NCBI RefSeq assembly: GCF_021130785.1 | Contig: NC_060211.1 | Coordinates: 21,313,001-21,377,000 of the forward strand | Reading direction: 5' to 3' | Length of the DNA: 64,000 nt | Source of the DNA: Homalodisca vitripennis | Lineage: Eukaryota > Arthropoda > Insecta > Hemiptera > Cicadellidae | Part shown: piece after piece, positions 11,644 to 23,276 of the stretch | How the letters are laid out: each line of letters begins with the position of its first letter | Numbering within the stretch: position 1 is the stretch's first letter | Program-made: the position numbers and the translations under genes | The notes under the pieces: model-generated | Seen by the model: only the letters and a program-made list of their open reading frames with translations | What the model was told of the DNA's origin: nothing | The model's database searches: none

Positions 11644-11949
11644 TCAGATTGGCGTAGAGAAAACCTGTCTAGCTCCATAGCCATGCATCAAGATTCTTTT
11701 GGGATCGTTTAAATACAAACATTTATATCCATCAGTAATGGAAAATCCGAGAAAAGTTCTTCGATGATAAGCACGTTTAGAAAAATTTGCCGCGTTATGA
11801 TATGATTTACAAAAATTATCATATTTCGGTTTCCCACATTTTGAGTCGTTCAAAGCTACAAGTTCTTCGTCGGCTTCTGCAAGAATCCTAATGCCATTTT
11901 TAATTCGGCCTTTGTTGGCAGATTCCTGGCGGCTTACCCTGCTCAACAA
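11644..11949 (-). CDS. Hypothetical 101-codon frame, unrecognised
   Basis: The frame is less biased toward F, I, K, N and Y than chance AT-rich frames. It contains two cysteines (SKCGKPKYDNFCKSYHN) and a basic C-terminal half. Just upstream, at about 11979-12061 on the same strand and in another phase, a further coding-like stretch reads AIAVMVQAINNTEDQADIEV. This may mean a frameshifted pseudogene of a single protein. No signal peptide, splice signals or family motif are clear. It could be a decayed transposon protein, a host exon or chance. Confidence 0.2.
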   Translation of the reverse strand: MLSRVSRQESANKGRIKNGIRILAEADEELVALNDSKCGKPKYDNFCKSYHNAANFSKRAYHRRTFLGFSITDGYKCLYLNDPKRILMHGYGARQVFSTPI

Positions 11950-13224
11950 TAACTGGCAACAGTTCCTACATGTTTAGGTTAAAAAGATATCCTTCACCTC
12001 AATATCAGCCTGGTCTTCAGTGTTGTTGATTGCTTGGACCATCACAGCTATCGCCAGGCCATAACATTCAGGAAAGTATATTTTCGTAGTGTAACTGTAT
12101 CATTACAGCTTCAGAGCTACCAAAATATTAACTAAATATCACATTGCTTTTTCATTCAAAAACTTTTTCATCGTTTCTTTAACAATATTTGGCTAATATA
12201 CGCAATTCAAACAATTTTAATTACGTATTTTGTTATTTTAGCTTCATAAAAGCAACCAATAATTCAGAAATATGGAAACATTCAATCATAACAAATAAAT
12301 ATGTTTACATACTATTGCATAATGACCGTGAACAAACCAAGTCCACATATATAGCAATCACATTGTATGATTATAATGATGATAATGCAATATCGAATGG
12401 TTCCAAGAATACAGATTTTATGTGTTTATTAAAATTCCACTCTATACGGTCGTCATAGCATTATTGTTTTAAATTACCCTTCATAACATCAATTTGATAC
12501 TTTGAGATAACACCAACAAATGAAATCCAACATTCTTCCTTCTGTATTCCAGAAAGAGTTTTAAATCTTAAATAAGCAGTTAATTAATACATAATAAACT
12601 TACAATTGTAATAATTAATCCGTGTAGTGCCACCGATTTATATCTCGATTTGATAAGGGGCAAGATCGTTCCATGAAATCAGTATCTTGCAATGGAGATA
12701 CCTAAATAATTTCGGAGGTTGTGGAGTTAAAGTTGTCATATCTCTAATGTTAAATGTGATTTATTTGTCACAAAATAGAATGGGAACGATCACCAAAAAA
12801 TCACTTATATTTCAAACTCGATTAATACTTATGAAGATTTGTAACCTTGTAGGAATAGCATTTATCTTACAATAAATTTTATCTCTAAGAAAATAATTTA
12901 AAATTTCTCTGAAATTCAAAATGATACATTTTCTACCTGAAAACCTGTGTCCATAAAATACACTGGAAAAAAGGCTCTTCCAATAACAGCCACAGATAAA
13001 ATATTCATATGTTATATGTTTATTCTGTGATTGTTGAAATTAGTAACTATGGTTATTACTCATTCAGTGAAATTGCATTCAACATTTTACAAGAGTTAGC
13101 GTGACTTTTTAAAATTCTGAAGTGTTAGAAAAGCGTTTACTAGAGAAAACGATCTCGGTTTAAAAGAAATATAATTCTATAAATATTAAAAGACACAGTG
13201 TTTTTACGCCTTCAAATTTCAAAT
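11950..13224. other. Noncoding stretch, nothing recognised
   Basis: Apart from the coding-like stretch at about 11979-12061, only chance AT-rich frames are present (12189-12458, 12687-12875). Confidence 0.5.
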
Positions 13225-13455
13225 CAGTGACAATGGACTAAACTTATTCCAAGGCTCTGTAATCCTCCTCCACATAAAGAAGTGTTTCAACTGACATGAA
13301 TACTCTAAATCTCAGTGATCAACCCATTCAAAGGCCCAGAAGTTCTCCGTCGACACAGAAAATGTTAACTGCATTAACACTGTACATCCCAATAATTCCG
13401 GCGTGGACGTCATTCGAAGAGCCAGAAATTCTCCGTCGACAAGGAACATTCGAAT
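13225..13455. repeat. Three-unit degenerate minisatellite, about 87-bp period
   Basis: The motif ATTC(A/G)AAGGCCCAGAAGTTCTCC recurs in diverged form at about 13238, 13326 and 13412. The last two copies also share CTCCGTCGACA. Spacing is about 87 bp. Unit one is the most diverged. Confidence 0.6.
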
Positions 13456-16400
13456 AACCCACTAACATTTTGGTAATTTACTGGTTATGACATATTTTTT
13501 CAAATTCTACAAAGTAGCTTAGTTAACTCAAGTATTTACTGTACTTAAGGAGGGGCCGAGTTTAGTTCGTAAATTAAAACTTAGATTTAGTAGATTTGCT
13601 GTCCAAGAAATGACATTGAGTGGTAAAATCATCTATAATTAAAAAAATATATAGAATTTCATTTTCGTTGGATAGTTAATAACCCGTAAATAAGTAAAAA
13701 TAGGCATAAATATAAATATATGTAAAATTATAAGCAGAAACAACACTTATAGGAGTACTCATTCTTGGGTAGGCAGACCAATCATTGTTTAAATGATTAT
13801 TTTTCTTTTAAACGATTCTTTCTCTAAAGAATTTGTATTCTACTTTTGACTTTTTATAAACCGTATTTAGTAAAATTTATTAATTTAAGAGTTGCTTTTT
13901 AGGAGTATTCTACCATCATGATAAATCTATCGATCCAGATATAATCGAAAATCTAGAAGTCCTTAATAACATTGTTTCGAGCTTCATTAATTCATCATCA
14001 GCGGGATGGACTATACGAAACTAAGAGGCTACAGGAGGTTGACTAATCGATGCCCAAAAGTTAAAATTGTCAAAGTAGAGGGAAGCTTTGTGATTGAAAC
14101 TTCAAGCTTTAATATAATAAAGAACGTGTGCCTAATGACTGTCCCAGTCGGAATTTCTGTTTGTAGACAGAACAGTTTGGGAAACTAATCGCTGATTGTG
14201 TATTATTTCAAACTTTAAACAATATAGAAAGATGGACGACAAGCGTTGCGCAAGAGAGGCTCCTGCAAATTAAAGAATTTACAAATATTGTTGTGGCTCA
14301 AGCTCGTTTCATCCCTTGAAGAATATTGCTTTTAAAAGTGATGTAGGTTATGTCCACGAAATAGACATTGTTTTATTTGTCTGCTTTTAGCAGCTTGTTG
14401 TGATTAGCTTTGAACATGAGCTACATTTCTTCTCCTGCAGTCTCTTGGATTCTGGCCCGACAGATTTTTGTTTTAATATCACAGAGATATTATATCCCAT
14501 CTAGCTAGAGTTCCAAATATTATCTTCGTTTTATTTTTAAAAATTTCTTCCTTGAGGTGCTAAATGTAGTCTGAAGGAAATTTCATTTTTATGACAATTT
14601 TAAAATAATAGTGAACGCGATTTTTTCATTACACTCATCCTCTTTCCCTAATTAAATTGCAAAGCTGTCAAAGTGCATATTAGTTTTTTAATCAAAATCT
14701 ATTTTTTTTGAATCTCATTAGGGTTCTAACAATCCTTTTCAGTCAATTTTTGTGTGTGCTACTCTATATAGTACTCAGACTGAGTTTAAGTGGTAATCCA
14801 CGCACAGGTTTGACTTAACTCATTACAACTATACAAAACTCTGCAACTTAGATTTAACCACATTAGTTACATCAGAATAGGTGCTGAAGATACGTCCTAA
14901 CTGTTTTATGGAGATAACATCTAAGGGCAAAGTATAGTCGGGAATAGAGTAAGTAGAAAACTATCATGTTACACCGTACCCCCTATACCTCCCCTCTCTT
15001 CTGAAGGAAATTTAACGATGCTGCTGAGTTTTACTTCATCGAGCGTTACGGCTATTAAAATTGAACATTACTCTCAGTCAATAAATTAGCTAATACGTTA
15101 AGACTTTTATGAGATTTATTCAATAGCGGTACAGCTATAAGCAATTATTAAATACCTCCATATTTAAATGTTCATGCTCTTACAATATAGGGATACCTAA
15201 AGGCATATTTTGCATGCAAGAAACCCTATCACTATATTTAGATTTTCAACCATTTGACCTTTCCAATTCCTAAAAAGGTTCGTCTTAAAAATTAGTGGTT
15301 TTTTTAAATAGGGAGATGGGCTGGATATTCGGAAATCTCATGAATCATCCCTGGGAAATGACTTCAGTTCCAATTCACTTTATTATGAAAGAGAACTGAA
15401 GAAAACAAAGTTTTCTGAAGGGCTATAGAAAACTACATTTAAAAATCAATGAGGGAGGTTTTAGAAGGCGAAAAAAGAATGGTATGAATTTACGCCTAAG
15501 AAATGAGGATAGAATATTGTTCGACTTTGAAAAGAACTTGGAGACGTTTGTAGAGGTAAAACCGCCAGACTAAATCGAAGGAAGATAGAAATAGCAATTG
15601 AGGGGGAATATATAATATTGTAATTTGTTTCGGATGAGTGGGTGACGCGGATTTTACAGTAGAAGACCACGAGACTTTTGTTGTTACCTAAGGTTTTGTT
15701 ATTACGTACGCTGCAATCATTTATAATTATAAATGAACAAAAATAAACTTTGTACAATACAAAAAAATTATTTTTTAGCAATTTTTTATGCGTGATACAA
15801 ATCATTCATACTTTTGTTGTTCTATTTGCAACAATCTTTTAATCAATTACTGATATTCTTGCGTTATGTATTGTTTCGAATCGTGGTAACAAGTAATTAA
15901 TTAGTGAAGTAATTGTTCAGCACCTCAATTAATAACAGTCAGATTGGAGTTGAGAATTGTGATTAGGGTTGTATTGTCTGACGGGCAACAATGGTGCCGC
16001 AAACCAATACAGGTTGGCCAACCTTCCTCTACCACCTTACAACTGATATTTACTGGCATCATGGGATGTTCAGAACCACCAAGAATTAAACATTCTTAAA
16101 CAAAAAAAAAGTTAACTTTATAAGTTATTACTTTCTGAGTCTCCCACCAATTTATCAAAATTTTCACTTCAAAATAAATTAGTTTTTGTTTGCTTTATTT
16201 AGTTTAGTTTATTTGTTTTTTTATTTGTTATATTTGTTTATTTATTTTTTTTTTTATTACTTTATTTTTAATGCCATCAAAATACGTATAAAAAGCAATC
16301 CAATAATAAACTGTCACCTCTAAATAGTAAATATAAATATTATTTATTGTTAAACATTCAATTGTCTAATAAGACAGACAGCTTTATACCATTTTACAGG

Positions 16401-18877
16401 AGCTGTATATTTTAGTGAGTTATACATAAAAAATCATATACTGTATATTTTAAGACTGAACAGTAAGATATACTTTCATGTATTATAATAATGTAATACA
16501 ATTAAAACTGTTTAATATCATTGTAGGTTTTAATTCAATATTAGTACAATAAGGAGCATACATCTAGAATAATATGTTTTATAGACTATAAGGTTTTGCA
16601 CTTACTATTAAAAATTGTATAGTTAAACCCATTGATCAAACTAAACCCATTAACACATTACTACAGTTCAAAGATTAGTAAAAACTTCAAACTTGGCCTT
16701 TTGGCTAGTAACATTTTAAAAGAGGAGTCTGCGAAGTTTTAATTCAAATATGTCAATATTTAACCATATATTTGGTAATGGCCGAAACACACTCTCATAA
16801 AATTACATATTTAAATGGGCGCACACAAAAAAATATGCCTACCGTAGACGGATTGCCATTAAAGCCGCCTACTTTCAGTATCAAATCCGAAACGTTTCGT
16901 TATTATTGAAAATCATAATTCAATCTTTCATACGTTTACCATACTCTTATCATTGCTAAATATGGGTAGAAAGTAAACATAATGCTAATTTCTGAGTAAG
17001 TTGGTGTGTGAAACTAGTTCATGAAACACCTTCTTTGTTACTTTTTAAATGTAGTAACATTTCGTTATTAAAGAAACAGAGAAAACCTAGGCGCCGATGT
17101 CTAGCCTATAATTCTTTATAAAATTTCCAGTTTTTTCTTTAAGTGATTTCATGAAACTGATTTACAGATACACTTTTTTGAGTTTTTAATTTAAATTTAA
17201 AATAAATTCTTACAAAAGCCACAGTATAACATGTACCTTAGCAACTTTTGTTGTAAGGTTAATGTATGAATTACATATAGAATTGTTAATGTAGAAAAAA
17301 ACTAATAACTTAGTTTAATATTGTAATCATAACACATAAATAGCTAATGAATAATATCAAAATTTAGTAAGGGATTCGTTTAGTCTAATTACATATTACT
17401 ATACAGCATGCAAAGTCCCACCACGTGTGAATAATCTACCGAATTTCTTAAAGTCGCCTAAGAACATTAATATGTTGACAGAATCTAATTTGGAATCTGT
17501 CAATCAAAAGAATGAAGTAGTATTTTTCTTTAATGTTTCATTCCTTAAAACGTAAAAATTTCCACGTAACAGTAATATAGAAAATAAAAATAATCTGAAG
17601 TACGATATTTAAAACTTTAATAAGGTCCATTAAAGTACTCTTTAAATACAATATTATATAGCAAACCCTCGTGAAAATTACATCTAAGAGCCACGTATAT
17701 CCGTAAACCTAGATATGATCAATGTACCAGTTCTTGTACGTTTAAAATTAATAGTTCCTATTGAGAAAGTTTACTATAGAATTTGAGTTTAAAATACGAG
17801 CCTGATTACAAGAAATTCTTTGGAAATGTTTAATAACTAATGCTTGTTATATTCTAACTGGTTATACATCAAGGATAAAAAAGTACGTAACCTTTCAAAC
17901 GTAGGATTATTCCATTACAAGGTAGGAGTACGCTAAACTACGTTTCGCTCAAAAGGATTCACTGAAATTGCAAATGAAATTTCAGATCTGTAACAGCTCA
18001 TATCACTCTCGAAATCTCCTTTGGATGGTCAAGTATACAGAGAGAAAAAATGTTTACCTTTTAAAAAATAATCACCTTGTTCTATCTTCTCCCATTGCTT
18101 TATGTACCCTAGACATAAATATCTCCAATTTTGAGAACAATGGACATATTAGACAATATTATTTGATATTTAATATATACAATGTTTAATTAAACCAATG
18201 AATAATTGAAAGTTTTGATAATTATCGTTAAAAGGTAACGATATGGAACTTTCCTTAAGGATGGTTAAAGGCAGAAGAAAGAAGCGTATATGACTTAGAT
18301 ACATGCCGATTACTTTACGTATTCATGAAAGTCATGTTGCATATGGAAGTTTTATTTTGTAAAGTTGAACTGTCTGAATTATACGTTCCATTTGTTCTTT
18401 ATTTATAAATATTAAAACACTACACCTCTGGCTACATCAAACCAAATTCCCTAAACATGTTATTAAATTTAGTACTAGGAAGTTTTTGTGATGCCCGTTT
18501 GATAAAAATGTACTCGACACATCGAGATATCTTGACTTGATGAGTAAAATAAAGTAAATGCTGACAAAGAGAGAGCTGCCAACAACTAATCCAGTAACAA
18601 TATAGAGCACGAGTAAAGGCAGACTTAATCTCAAGATCCCCAAAGTTTATCGATAGACTTACCAAACGGACTTAAAAAGAAAACGGAGCTGCTTTCTTCG
18701 TTAGAGATTAAACCGATTTCTTTTTGTGGATTACTTGGAAAGAAAATAAATGCCAGGTTTCTTTTATTTGCTGTTGATAAGAAAAAATGTATTTTGCTAA
18801 AAGTAAATACTACTTTGAAAAGTTGTTTCCTTGAAAATAATGTTCAGAAGTTTATAAAGAAATACTTCATTCAACCA
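13456..18877. other. Long AT-rich gene desert
   Basis: No coding domain, RNA gene or clear mobile element was recognised in 5.4 kb. A T-rich tract at 16160-16270 could be a retroelement tail on the minus strand, but no element body is attached. A 114-codon minus-strand frame at 15461-15805 is S/F/I-rich without motifs. Confidence 0.55.
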
Positions 18878-18932
18878 TTAGGTTATGTTAGGTAAGGTTA
18901 GGTTAAGTTAGGTCAGGTTAAGTTAGGTTAGG
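18878..18932 (+). repeat. Interstitial TTAGG-like telomeric run
   Basis: About 55 bp composed of TTAGG and near variants (TTAGGTTATG, TTAGGTTAAG, TTAGGTCAGG). TTAGG is the ancestral insect telomere repeat. The irregular variants indicate an old interstitial tract or simple 'AGGTTAGGTT' sequence rather than an active telomere. Confidence 0.7.
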
Positions 18933-19039
18933 ACAATATACAAAGCCATTTTGTAACTTGTCCCGAAATATCCAGAAACGTTTACTTCGATCCACTGTAA
19001 TTAATTATTCCTTATAATGTCTTATCAAAGTTATTATTA

Positions 19040-19500
19040 TCCTACGGCTATTATTAAATTAGGCAAACAAATTTCGGTGGTTATATACATATACATGAAT
19101 TACCAAAACATCAGTCGTTTGAAAGTCTTTGTGAGCATTAGCGAATCATTTTTGTCTGCCTGTCTACTTATCGACATTGTATTTCTAAAACGAACAGACA
19201 AATAGGTTTAGCATTTTGCAAGAAGCGTAATTTCCAAATAGGCAACACTGGGCTCTATGGTTGTGCATGTCACTCCATAGGATCTGGCTGATCCCAGAGA
19301 ACATTTTTACAATGTTCTTATGAGTAACCTTAACATCACTGAGAAAATCAAACAAACTAAATACAATCTTACGAAATACTTACCTGTAATGTGGTAACTC
19401 ATATACCTACCCCAACACATCACATACAACTTCATTATATGATGACTAAGTTATGAAACTCGATTGAAAGAATAAAAATATGAATGCATGATGTGTCAAG
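19040..19500 (+). repeat. Dispersed 'CTGCCTGTC / CACTCCATAGGA' repeat, copy 1
   Basis: This segment shares an ordered series of blocks with 58840-59290. The blocks are a TGTCTGCCTGTC-like run, AAAACGAACA, then CATGTCACTCCATAGGATCTGGCT (split here in two), and then AATAAAAAT(A/T)TGAATG. Identity is about 60-70% by eye. It is a very old interspersed repeat of unknown class. Confidence 0.5.
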
Positions 19501-19669
19501 ACATCTCAAGATAGATTTTACCTGTAGAATTTAAACTTGTCATACTACTTGTTGTATAATGCGTTCTATTATGATGCACATCCTTCCATGGGGTTTAGCT
19601 TACAGTCGTTGAGGCTCATCATTCAGTGGTATGACACAACTTCCCATTTATCTAGTGGAGAGGGGGATG

Positions 19670-19870
19670 TAAATTTTATTTTATAGATGATTGTCTGAGT
19701 CTGTCATCGCGCAGGCTATCTCGAAAACGAAATGAGCTATAGACTTGGAATTTTGCATGCTACCTCAGGGAAGCCTTTTGCATGGCATACAGCGTGGTGT
19801 AGCATACTTCAATGCTTGTGTGAGGATCTTATCAAACAGAATAGTGTAGAGCCAATGGTACTGATAAAAT
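19670..19870 (+). repeat. Dispersed repeat with 'ATCTCGAAAACGAA' block
   Basis: Contains GTCTGAGTCTGTC, then TATCTCGAAAACGAAATGAG, then a TTTTGCATGC...GCGTGGTG(T)AGCATACTT block. The last block recurs in the right flank of the mariner-type element at about 30630-30705, and the first two resemble 32955-33020. This is an old interspersed family. Confidence 0.5.
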
Positions 19871-19969
19871 GCTAGATCACAGACAGAATTTAAACCTGTC
19901 CTATCTCGAACTCAGAACCTAAGCCCGACGTCTTAGATCGCTCGGAAATCAATTCATCTAACGTTCATC

Positions 19970-19998
19970 TATTATTATTATCATCATCATCATCATCG

Positions 19999-20035
<37 letters not shown>

Positions 20036-20036
20036 T

Positions 20037-20096
<60 letters not shown>
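19970..20096. repeat. (ATT)n-(TCA)n-(TTA)n compound microsatellite
   Basis: Uninterrupted trinucleotide repeats over about 127 bp: a short ATT run, a long TCA run with two interruptions, then a TTA run. Read on the minus strand it gives an artificial frame of Met and Ile. Confidence 0.98.
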
Positions 20097-20097
<1 letters not shown>

Positions 20098-23054
20098 TAT
20101 AATACTGGAGGAAACATCTTAAAGTTATTATAGAGTACAGTGGCATACCTTGATTTTTAAAAACACTGTTTTACCTCTGGGATATGTTAAATGTTTAATT
20201 GAATTTCCAAAAATGTGAATTTTATAGAATTTTAAATCTAGTTCGCGTTTTGGGATATTATACATTACTCGCAAATGATAGGCCTAAGGCCTGCGTTAAA
20301 ATAAAAATAAAACTATAAGTATTTAGTGAAACCTGTCCAGTTTATACTGTTTGTACCGATGATATAATTAATCACATTTTAAGTATAATAAATTTGAAAG
20401 CTTTTAAGTTTGACCACATAGTGCAAACAATTTTGAATGAAGGATACCTGTATATTTAGGCTTTTTAAATCAACATGTTGGGATAAAATAAGTAATCGTT
20501 CGTATTTTAAAACATACTATATCAGTGTAAGCATAAACTTGCGTTACTGCAAAAATTATGCAAATATTGTGCATAATTTCTGTGTTAAATTAAATTTAAA
20601 CTGTAACTTTAAACTCCATCTTTGGACAAAGTCAAATACAATTAGATGTAATGTCGGTTTTGATGCATAAAAGTATTTCTTTAGGATAAAACTCTAGGTT
20701 TTTTACAAACAATATTGGTTTTAATGATATTCACCTATATATTCATTAGCGCAATGTTCAGTGTAACATAGTTTTTTCTTAAGATCGATAGAAGAATATT
20801 CCCTAACATAAAAATCAAACGTTAGCCATACATTGGTAGAAATCAAATGATAGGGGTAACAAAAAGGGTCAAATGGAAAAACCCTATATCGATTGAAATA
20901 TACATAGGTTGTACTTTTATTCAATATAAATTGGCTCTTAGATCTTTCTAAAACGTTGTAGTGAAATAAGTAAAGGTACACAAATCGCATCCTTGCGTAA
21001 TTAAGTGATTATTATTTTTTTCAAACAGTTTTACAAAGCATATTCAATCTTCTAAAGTAAATAAAACATGTTTGTGCACAGTAGTTTTTACCAATTAACA
21101 TGTTTAATTAATATGAATTTACTCATATTGCTGTCTGTAATGGAATTTGTGAGTATTCAATTTTGTTCTGTACCTCATTTAATAACAATAAATCATAAAT
21201 ATTGCACCAGTTTTATGAAAATCACATATGTGACCGAAGGCCTCATCCTTTTTAAAATTACTGGTAACAATAACAAACGGAAATAGTATTGTTTATATTA
21301 TAAGTATTTCTTACTCACATTTATCATTTGTAGATAATTTATATCTTAGTAGAATAAGATATTTTGTAAAATCAGTATCGCGTTAGGCAGTAACGTGCCT
21401 CACCACAACACCCGGGCATAATACTCTGTGGATAGCCTAGAGCTGACAGTTAATTACGCGGAAATCCGACAGGTGTCACCACTGTAGCTTGGTAAGCTTG
21501 ATTTGTTTACATTCAGCGCATATTCATGCCGTGCAGTGCCGTGCAGATCACATGTCTTAATATTTTACACACTTTATAGGGTAAATCATTAATGTGAAAT
21601 GTATCTAATCTTTATATGATCATAAAATACACAAATCGCTGGTAGTTTTCTAAAAAAAGTGGTTGTCGAATTATAATCCTCCTCGAGTATTCGAGGATAA
21701 ATATATTGCAGGTAAAACAGATTTCTTAATGAGAGGCATATCCTTTTGTTAGACTTATTCTGTCTGTATCATAGACCTGTACGAGGATATTATCAAACAA
21801 AACAATTTAATTTAATATTTTGATTTTAATTACATCGACCACCAAAATAACATATTTCGTGAAGTCTCAACTAAAGCACTTTTTTAAATAATTATTTACG
21901 TTAAACACTGTAACTTCTCACTAATATTTTAGGGTTTTCACGTATTAATTTATATTTCATCCAAATTTAGAATAGATAATTTAAGTACATACATTTTTTT
22001 ACTAATAAGATCAAATTTTTAATAAGTTCTTTGTAGATGAAAACAAAAATCACAATAGCAAGCGGTATGCATCTAATATTTTAAAATTTAAGCTACATAA
22101 AATTAATATGTATTTATTGTATTACTACTTCTAAGGCATGAAAAAGAAAATCCTCTGTCTATTCATATATCAAAGCTAGAAAAATTTGTTGGGCATTTTA
22201 TTATCCTGTAGTGTCTGAATATAATTCAGATCATTAATCTTGCAATGAATAATGTACACAATGCCCATTTTAATACTACCGTAGACATAAGCGACGCGTA
22301 AGAAGTTTTTTAGCTGAGAAACTCAAATAAAATAAGCCTCTGGTACTAAACATAAATCTCTAGTGTACATAAACTAAGTGTAAATAACAATTTGGTATCA
22401 CCTGTCATGCGCTCATGCCCATGCCATTACTATCTAGTATGTGCTAACGCGATAACGTGATGAAGTTCGTTTGATTTGATAAAGTTGAAGTTAATTTTAA
22501 CTGTTACTCAGTACTATTTTTGAAAGAATGTTAAATCGAGTGCGAGTGTAAAAGAAGATATTCACACATGATAAGCACCACACGTTTAGAGGGCGCCCTT
22601 GAATAACGAAAACACAATGTGTTCCGTTAATTTTGTTAAGTAGTGTATTGAAGTACACTTATAGGAGTTATAACAAGTGAAAATATAATACAACGTGATA
22701 TTATGCTTATAATTTGAAACACTCTTTCTCTTACGTCCGTAAATGATTTTCAAGTCGAAATTTTATCCTATGTGTTTTTCAGGATAATGACAAAGACTTA
22801 GAATGCATAAAAAGCTAATTTGATGTGAGAAACAATTAGGTAACTGCACATACTGCTCGTAATTGTACATTGGAAATACACGAAAACACGGACTTGCAAC
22901 TGTAGTCTGCAATAAACTTGATATACGACGAAATAATACATTTAAGTGATGAATGGCTGCAAAAGAAATTACAGCACCCGCACAGTGTTGAGCCCATTAT
23001 TGAATGCGACAGTGTTCAGATTAAGTTATTCGTTTGGACAGCATTTGTTTAAAC
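20097..23054. other. Noncoding stretch, nothing firm
   Basis: A GC-richer block at about 21380-21560 ends in a short duplicated TGCCGTGCAG. No gene or mobile element was recognised. Confidence 0.5.
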
Positions 23055-23097
23055 GGTTTACATGTTTATTGTACACTCTTGGAGCAATTGGAAAATT

Positions 23098-23265
23098 CTT
23101 TAAATATTACTAAATGTTAATAAAAACACGACTTTTTTTCCAAATTGTTTACTTTTTGGGCGAGGCCTTTCAAAGATGAAACCTTTGGTTTTGAAAGGCC
23201 TCGCCCAAAAAGTAAACAATTTGGAAAAAAGTCGTATTTTTATTAACATTTAGTAATATTTAAAG
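23098..23265. repeat. Near-perfect foldback, 76-77-bp arms, 15-bp loop
   Basis: The left arm at 23098-23174 is the reverse complement of 23190-23265, with one substitution and one T-run length difference. The loop is only 15 bp. A 12-bp direct repeat (GGTTTACATGTT) lies at 23055-23066 and at 23265-23276, flanking the palindrome. No element ends or coding sequence are seen. A transcript across it would form a long perfect hairpin. Confidence 0.95.
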
Positions 23266-23276
23266 GTTTACATGTT

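Noticed and set aside
15461..15805. 114-codon minus-strand frame
   Set aside because: Ser, Phe, Ile and Asn-rich without motifs or splice context; length is within chance for this base composition when many frames are read.
19958..20146. 62-codon minus-strand frame of Met and Ile runs
   Set aside because: It is a translation of the TCA/TTA microsatellite.
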